Assembly: GCA_963742655.1 (NCBI GenBank)
Contig: CAVUMM010000008.1
Location: 124,001-188,000 of the forward strand
Origin: JAICLK01 sp963742655
GTDB taxonomy: Bacteria > Patescibacteriota > Saccharimonadia > Saccharimonadales > UBA4665
Length of the DNA stretch: 64,000 nt
Reading direction: 5' to 3'
Positions 61,260-64,000 of the stretch are shown here, in pieces. The notes under the pieces were generated by a model. It was not told where the DNA came from. It ran no database searches and saw only the letters and a list, made by a program, of their open reading frames with translations. How positions within the stretch are numbered: position 1 is the first letter of the stretch; each line of letters begins with the position of its first letter. Both the position numbers and the translations under genes were made by a program.

Positions 61260-61898
61260 ATGCGACATAAGCTAAGGTCCAATATAAATCAATCCTTGAG
61301 TACTACAAGGATGGAGGCTTTCAGCGACGGTGTGTTTGCTATTGCCATCACGCTTCTTATCTTAGATATTGTTGTGCATCCACCGGGAACTCTTCTGGAG
61401 CAAGTAGTACACGCCGGGCCATCATATCTAGCGTATATCATTAGTTTTTTGACAATTGGTGCGGCGTGGATAGGCCATACGGCATTGACTGAACGACTTT
61501 CTCGGATAGACTCAATATTTTTAAGGCTTAATTTACTTGTTTTGCTTGTAGTTGTTTTTCTGCCATTCCCAACTCGTCTTGTTTCAGAAAGCCTGGTTAG
61601 TGTTAATGACGAGCGAGTGGCCGTTACAATATATGGACTGACACTTCTCGCAATTCGTGTATTTGGTTTTCTTCTAGATTCTTATGCTCGTCGGGAGCAT
61701 CTGTATAAATCAAAAGGTGAGAGTTCAGAATTGGAGCGAGATCAAAGAAGTTTTTTACCGACCTTAGCAGTTTATACAGTAGCTATTGCGATCGGGCTTA
61801 TCTTTCCTAGATTTGGTGTTTTGATATATTTCGGCGTTGCTGTTTATCTAGTGCTGCCGTTAAGAGAAATTACAAGACTTTTTTTCTCTCGCACGTAG
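61260..61898 (+). CDS. TMEM175-like (DUF1211) potassium channel protein
   Basis: 212 residues from ATG at 61260, set by the promoter. The family motif RMEAFSDGVFAIAITLLILDI is present near residue 18, followed by about five further membrane helices. Bacterial TMEM175 proteins form potassium-selective leak channels as tetramers. AT-rich gene in an accessory patch. Confidence 0.88.
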   Translation: MRHKLRSNINQSLSTTRMEAFSDGVFAIAITLLILDIVVHPPGTLLEQVVHAGPSYLAYIISFLTIGAAWIGHTALTERLSRIDSIFLRLNLLVLLVVVFLPFPTRLVSESLVSVNDERVAVTIYGLTLLAIRVFGFLLDSYARREHLYKSKGESSELERDQRSFLPTLAVYTVAIAIGLIFPRFGVLIYFGVAVYLVLPLREITRLFFSRT

Positions 61899-62012
61899 AT
61901 AATGTAACTCCCACCACCTGGTTAGTGAGTTCGGGCATTAAGGCGGATCAACCATCATCGTATTTGCCGAACATTTCATAAGTTTAATAGGGAAGTTTGT
62001 TAAAATCAGTAC

Positions 62013-62759
62013 ATGAGGGCGAGTGGTTCTATATCAGATGGGATAATGACCGAGCTGCGATGGTATTTTGAACCACCAAGACAATTTCTTCAAACCCTGG
62101 CTATTAACGGTGTCATTTCGCTGCTGTTCTTCCTTTTTAGTTACTATGTTGGTAGTTACAATTCAAAGTTATTACCAGTGGCAGCTGCAACAATATTACT
62201 GTGGACTCTTGCTGATGCCTCAATCACGAATCAATTGGTATTTGATAGGGCGAAAGTAGTCAAAGAATTTAAAGAAGTCGGTACACTTAAGCGGTTATTA
62301 ATTGTTAAAAATTTCACAATTGTGATATTGTCAATTCCCTTAACTTTGCTATTTGGTCTCATCCTTGTTGCTATTGTTGGTAAATGGTCGGAGATACTTT
62401 ATGGGGGAGTCATAGCTTTTACATTGATTTGGGGATGGTTAGGAATCAGTAATGCACTATCTGTAATACTGCCTTTTGAGTTACTCGATCTAAGAAGCTT
62501 TCTTGGAAACCGCCGTATCTGGTTACGATACGGTGTTCTGTATGGGCTGCCGTGGGTCTTACTCCCTATATACGCCGTTGTGATGGGCTTGCCGTTTATA
62601 TTGCTAGGCTGGACAAGTGCTGGCGCCGAACATAATCACCGTGTTTTAGCATTGATTCTTTTGTTGGCCGCCAGTGCACTAATTTGGCTGATTGGTTTAA
62701 TTTTGGCAAATAGATATACTTTGCACTCTGAAAGCCGTATTAAAAAACTTATCATGTAA
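62013..62759 (+). CDS. Polytopic membrane protein of unknown function
   Basis: 248 residues with about six hydrophobic helices (for example GVISLLFFLFSYYVGSY, IVILSIPLTLLFGLILVAIV, VLALILLLAASALIWLIGLI). The layout resembles ABC-2-type permeases, but no ATPase gene is adjacent. TAAAAT (62001-62006) ends 6 bases before the ATG, so the transcript is probably leaderless. AT-rich. Confidence 0.65.
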   Translation: MRASGSISDGIMTELRWYFEPPRQFLQTLAINGVISLLFFLFSYYVGSYNSKLLPVAAATILLWTLADASITNQLVFDRAKVVKEFKEVGTLKRLLIVKNFTIVILSIPLTLLFGLILVAIVGKWSEILYGGVIAFTLIWGWLGISNALSVILPFELLDLRSFLGNRRIWLRYGVLYGLPWVLLPIYAVVMGLPFILLGWTSAGAEHNHRVLALILLLAASALIWLIGLILANRYTLHSESRIKKLIM

Positions 62760-62988
62760 GTACTAATGCACATCCTGGTTATGGATCTGCGCCTAATGAT
62801 GACCTCTAAGAGAAATACATTTCCAATCTTGATATATCTTTGGTTATAGAATATGTAAAATACTTTGAAGTTTTTGTGTAACTGTGACATCGGATATTTC
62901 AATTGGCTCTGGGTTTTTCATAAGTTATCTTAAGCATAAGTTTAATGCACGATGTAATTTTTTTGAATTATTAACTCAGTATCTTATA
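62760..62988. other. AT-rich gap before the insertion sequence
   Basis: 229 bases without a credible gene or structure. It ends with CTTATA (62983-62988), one half of the insertion's target duplication. Confidence 0.5.
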
Positions 62989-63898
62989 ACCTGAATCTCA
63001 AAACCCCCACATAAGCTGGTATGCCAGTAACACTCGGATGTAATGCAGGGCGTAGCCCTGTACGCTCCTCGGGAACGAAGTCTCGAGGAGCAGATGTTCT
63101 TTCAGATAGTCAAATGTACATTCAACTTTGGCACGCTTTTGGAGTAGGAGAAGCTGCCACTGCTCAAGGAGTTTCTTGTTCTGCTTCGGATGTGGTGGCG
63201 CCAGGATGTAGGCCTGGTGTTCACGCCACATCTTCCTTCGCATGACACTGGCGTTATACGTGCCATCCCCGACAGCAATGACTGTAGCGTCATTGACGAG
63301 ATGGGGTATCTGCTGGCCGTCGTGCTCATTGGCCGGGGTGAAGTAGACGGCGGCCAACTGGGCCATTGGGTTCACTGCGGCGTGCAGTTTAAAGCCGTAG
63401 TGCCAGCCCTGCCAGTTCTTGCCGAAGGCGGCAAATCCTTTCGTTACCCGGTGGCGGTTGGCTCGTACCAACTTGCAGACATGGAGCATGGTACTGTCCA
63501 TGAATCTCAGGGGCGTATCTTTCACGAGTAGCTGGTCGAGTATATACAGCATACCGGGAAGTGCCTGGTGGCACTTTCGAACGAACGACTTGTAACTAGG
63601 GAGGTGGAACCGTCGATAGTAATACGTCTGCGCCCAGTTGTAGACACCCCTCATGGTGCGTTGTGGCGCCACGAAACTCGAGAACAGGAGCAAGGCAATG
63701 GTTTCATTGAGGTGCAGGATGACCGGCCTGCCACCCTTCGGGTTGGCAGCCGCCCGTGGCAAGAAACTGTCTACTACGGCGACTAAATTTGTTATATGAT
63801 GAGAACGTAAAACACGCATGTTTGTTTTCCTTGTTTAGGTTGCACTAACAAGATAGCAAACATCGCGTGTTTTTATTTGGGGGTTTTGAGACTCAGGT
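62989..63898 (-). mobile_element. Complete IS982-family insertion sequence
   Basis: 910 bp. Terminal inverted repeats of 21 bp (62989-63009 and 63878-63898) differ at one position and contain CTCAAAACCCCCA. Both ends are flanked by a perfect 6-bp direct repeat CTTATA (62983-62988 and 63899-63904), a target-site duplication. It carries one intact transposase gene, so the element may be active. It landed in non-coding AT-rich DNA. Confidence 0.93.
62998..63819 (-). CDS. IS982-type DDE transposase
   Basis: 273 residues. DDE residues are visible in LRFMDSTMLHV, IAVGDGTYNA and KVECTFDYLKEH; the text FGKNWQGWHYGFKLHAAVNP is typical of IS982. The gene is intact and its stop codon lies within the terminal repeat. 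GC-richer than the flanking DNA, in keeping with recent arrival. Confidence 0.93.
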   Translation of the reverse strand: MRVLRSHHITNLVAVVDSFLPRAAANPKGGRPVILHLNETIALLLFSSFVAPQRTMRGVYNWAQTYYYRRFHLPSYKSFVRKCHQALPGMLYILDQLLVKDTPLRFMDSTMLHVCKLVRANRHRVTKGFAAFGKNWQGWHYGFKLHAAVNPMAQLAAVYFTPANEHDGQQIPHLVNDATVIAVGDGTYNASVMRRKMWREHQAYILAPPHPKQNKKLLEQWQLLLLQKRAKVECTFDYLKEHLLLETSFPRSVQGYALHYIRVLLAYQLMWGF

Positions 63899-64000
63899 CT
63901 TATATATTTGACTAATCCTATAAACTCTATCATTTGTTTAGATAAATATTCCGACTCAACTCTCCGCATAATCTCACAGCTATCATTCTGCGAAAAAATA
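63899..64000. other. Window end, no feature seen
   Basis: 102 AT-rich bases after the insertion sequence. Apart from the CTTATA target duplication nothing is recognised. Confidence 0.5.

Noticed and set aside
1..64000. CRISPR arrays, rRNA genes, replication origin
   Set aside because: No regularly spaced repeats, no rRNA-like blocks and no dnaA-box cluster were seen on reading through.

Overview
The window reads as chromosomal DNA of a Candidatus Saccharibacteria (TM7, Patescibacteria/CPR) bacterium or a close relative. The evidence is the gene set: an FtsA/PilM-like ATPase, a baseplate-J-like membrane protein, RuvX and MltG in a row, a LysM-CHAP hydrolase behind a structured leader, Obg, exodeoxyribonuclease I, DedA, several small surface hydrolases and few biosynthetic genes. 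Base composition is moderate in the core and clearly AT-richer in three patches. The standard code is used: TGA is a normal stop (for example ruvX and the 4-base ruvX/mltG overlap). Many first genes have a -10 box only 5-13 bases before the start codon and no Shine-Dalgarno, which implies leaderless or near-leaderless mRNAs.

Layout. 1-7.6 kb: the 3' part of mnmA, then single-pass envelope proteins and a large LysM/CHAP/glucosaminidase-like protein. 7.6-15.7 kb: a T-box (Ala) leader and alaS, followed by two tandem paralogues, a 1057-residue SF2 helicase-like protein with a degenerate Walker A and DExH box, and a protein joining a sigma-region-4-like segment to a WhiB-type four-cysteine domain. 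15.7-23.3 kb: FtsA/PilM-like ATPase, frameshifted baseplate-J-like gene, ruvX, mltG, LysM-CHAP protein, obg. 23.3-34.5 kb: small unknowns, sbcB, a broken NlpC/P60-like gene, 2H phosphoesterase, uvrA, an RHH/PIN toxin-antitoxin pair, DedA, a CHAP protein. 34.7-42.7 kb: rplY and four tandem half-size ABC exporters on the minus strand, all ending in the same HQSGGFIE-type tail. 43-51.5 kb: tail-anchored protein, trhO, uvrC, a methyltransferase, an M24 peptidase, a PF04020-type membrane protein, secG, an oligopeptide-binding-like protein. 51.6-64 kb: two tRNA-Leu genes, AT-rich accessory DNA, frameshifted HAD and Gfo/Idh/MocA genes, a FAD-linked dehydrogenase, a TMEM175-like channel and a complete IS982-type insertion sequence.

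The most unusual items are (i) the sigma4-like/WhiB fusion beside a degenerate helicase and two tandem paralogues; (ii) a structured element present three times, twice just before tRNA-Leu genes and once overlapping the start codon of the baseplate-J-like gene, with covarying stems; (iii) two further RNA leaders, a T-box before alaS and a pseudoknot-capable leader before the LysM-CHAP gene; and (iv) a 90-bp intergenic repeat present twice.

At least six single-base shifts in short homopolymers split otherwise intact genes, so assembly error should be considered before calling them pseudogenes. Family assignments rest on motifs read by eye; no database search was possible.
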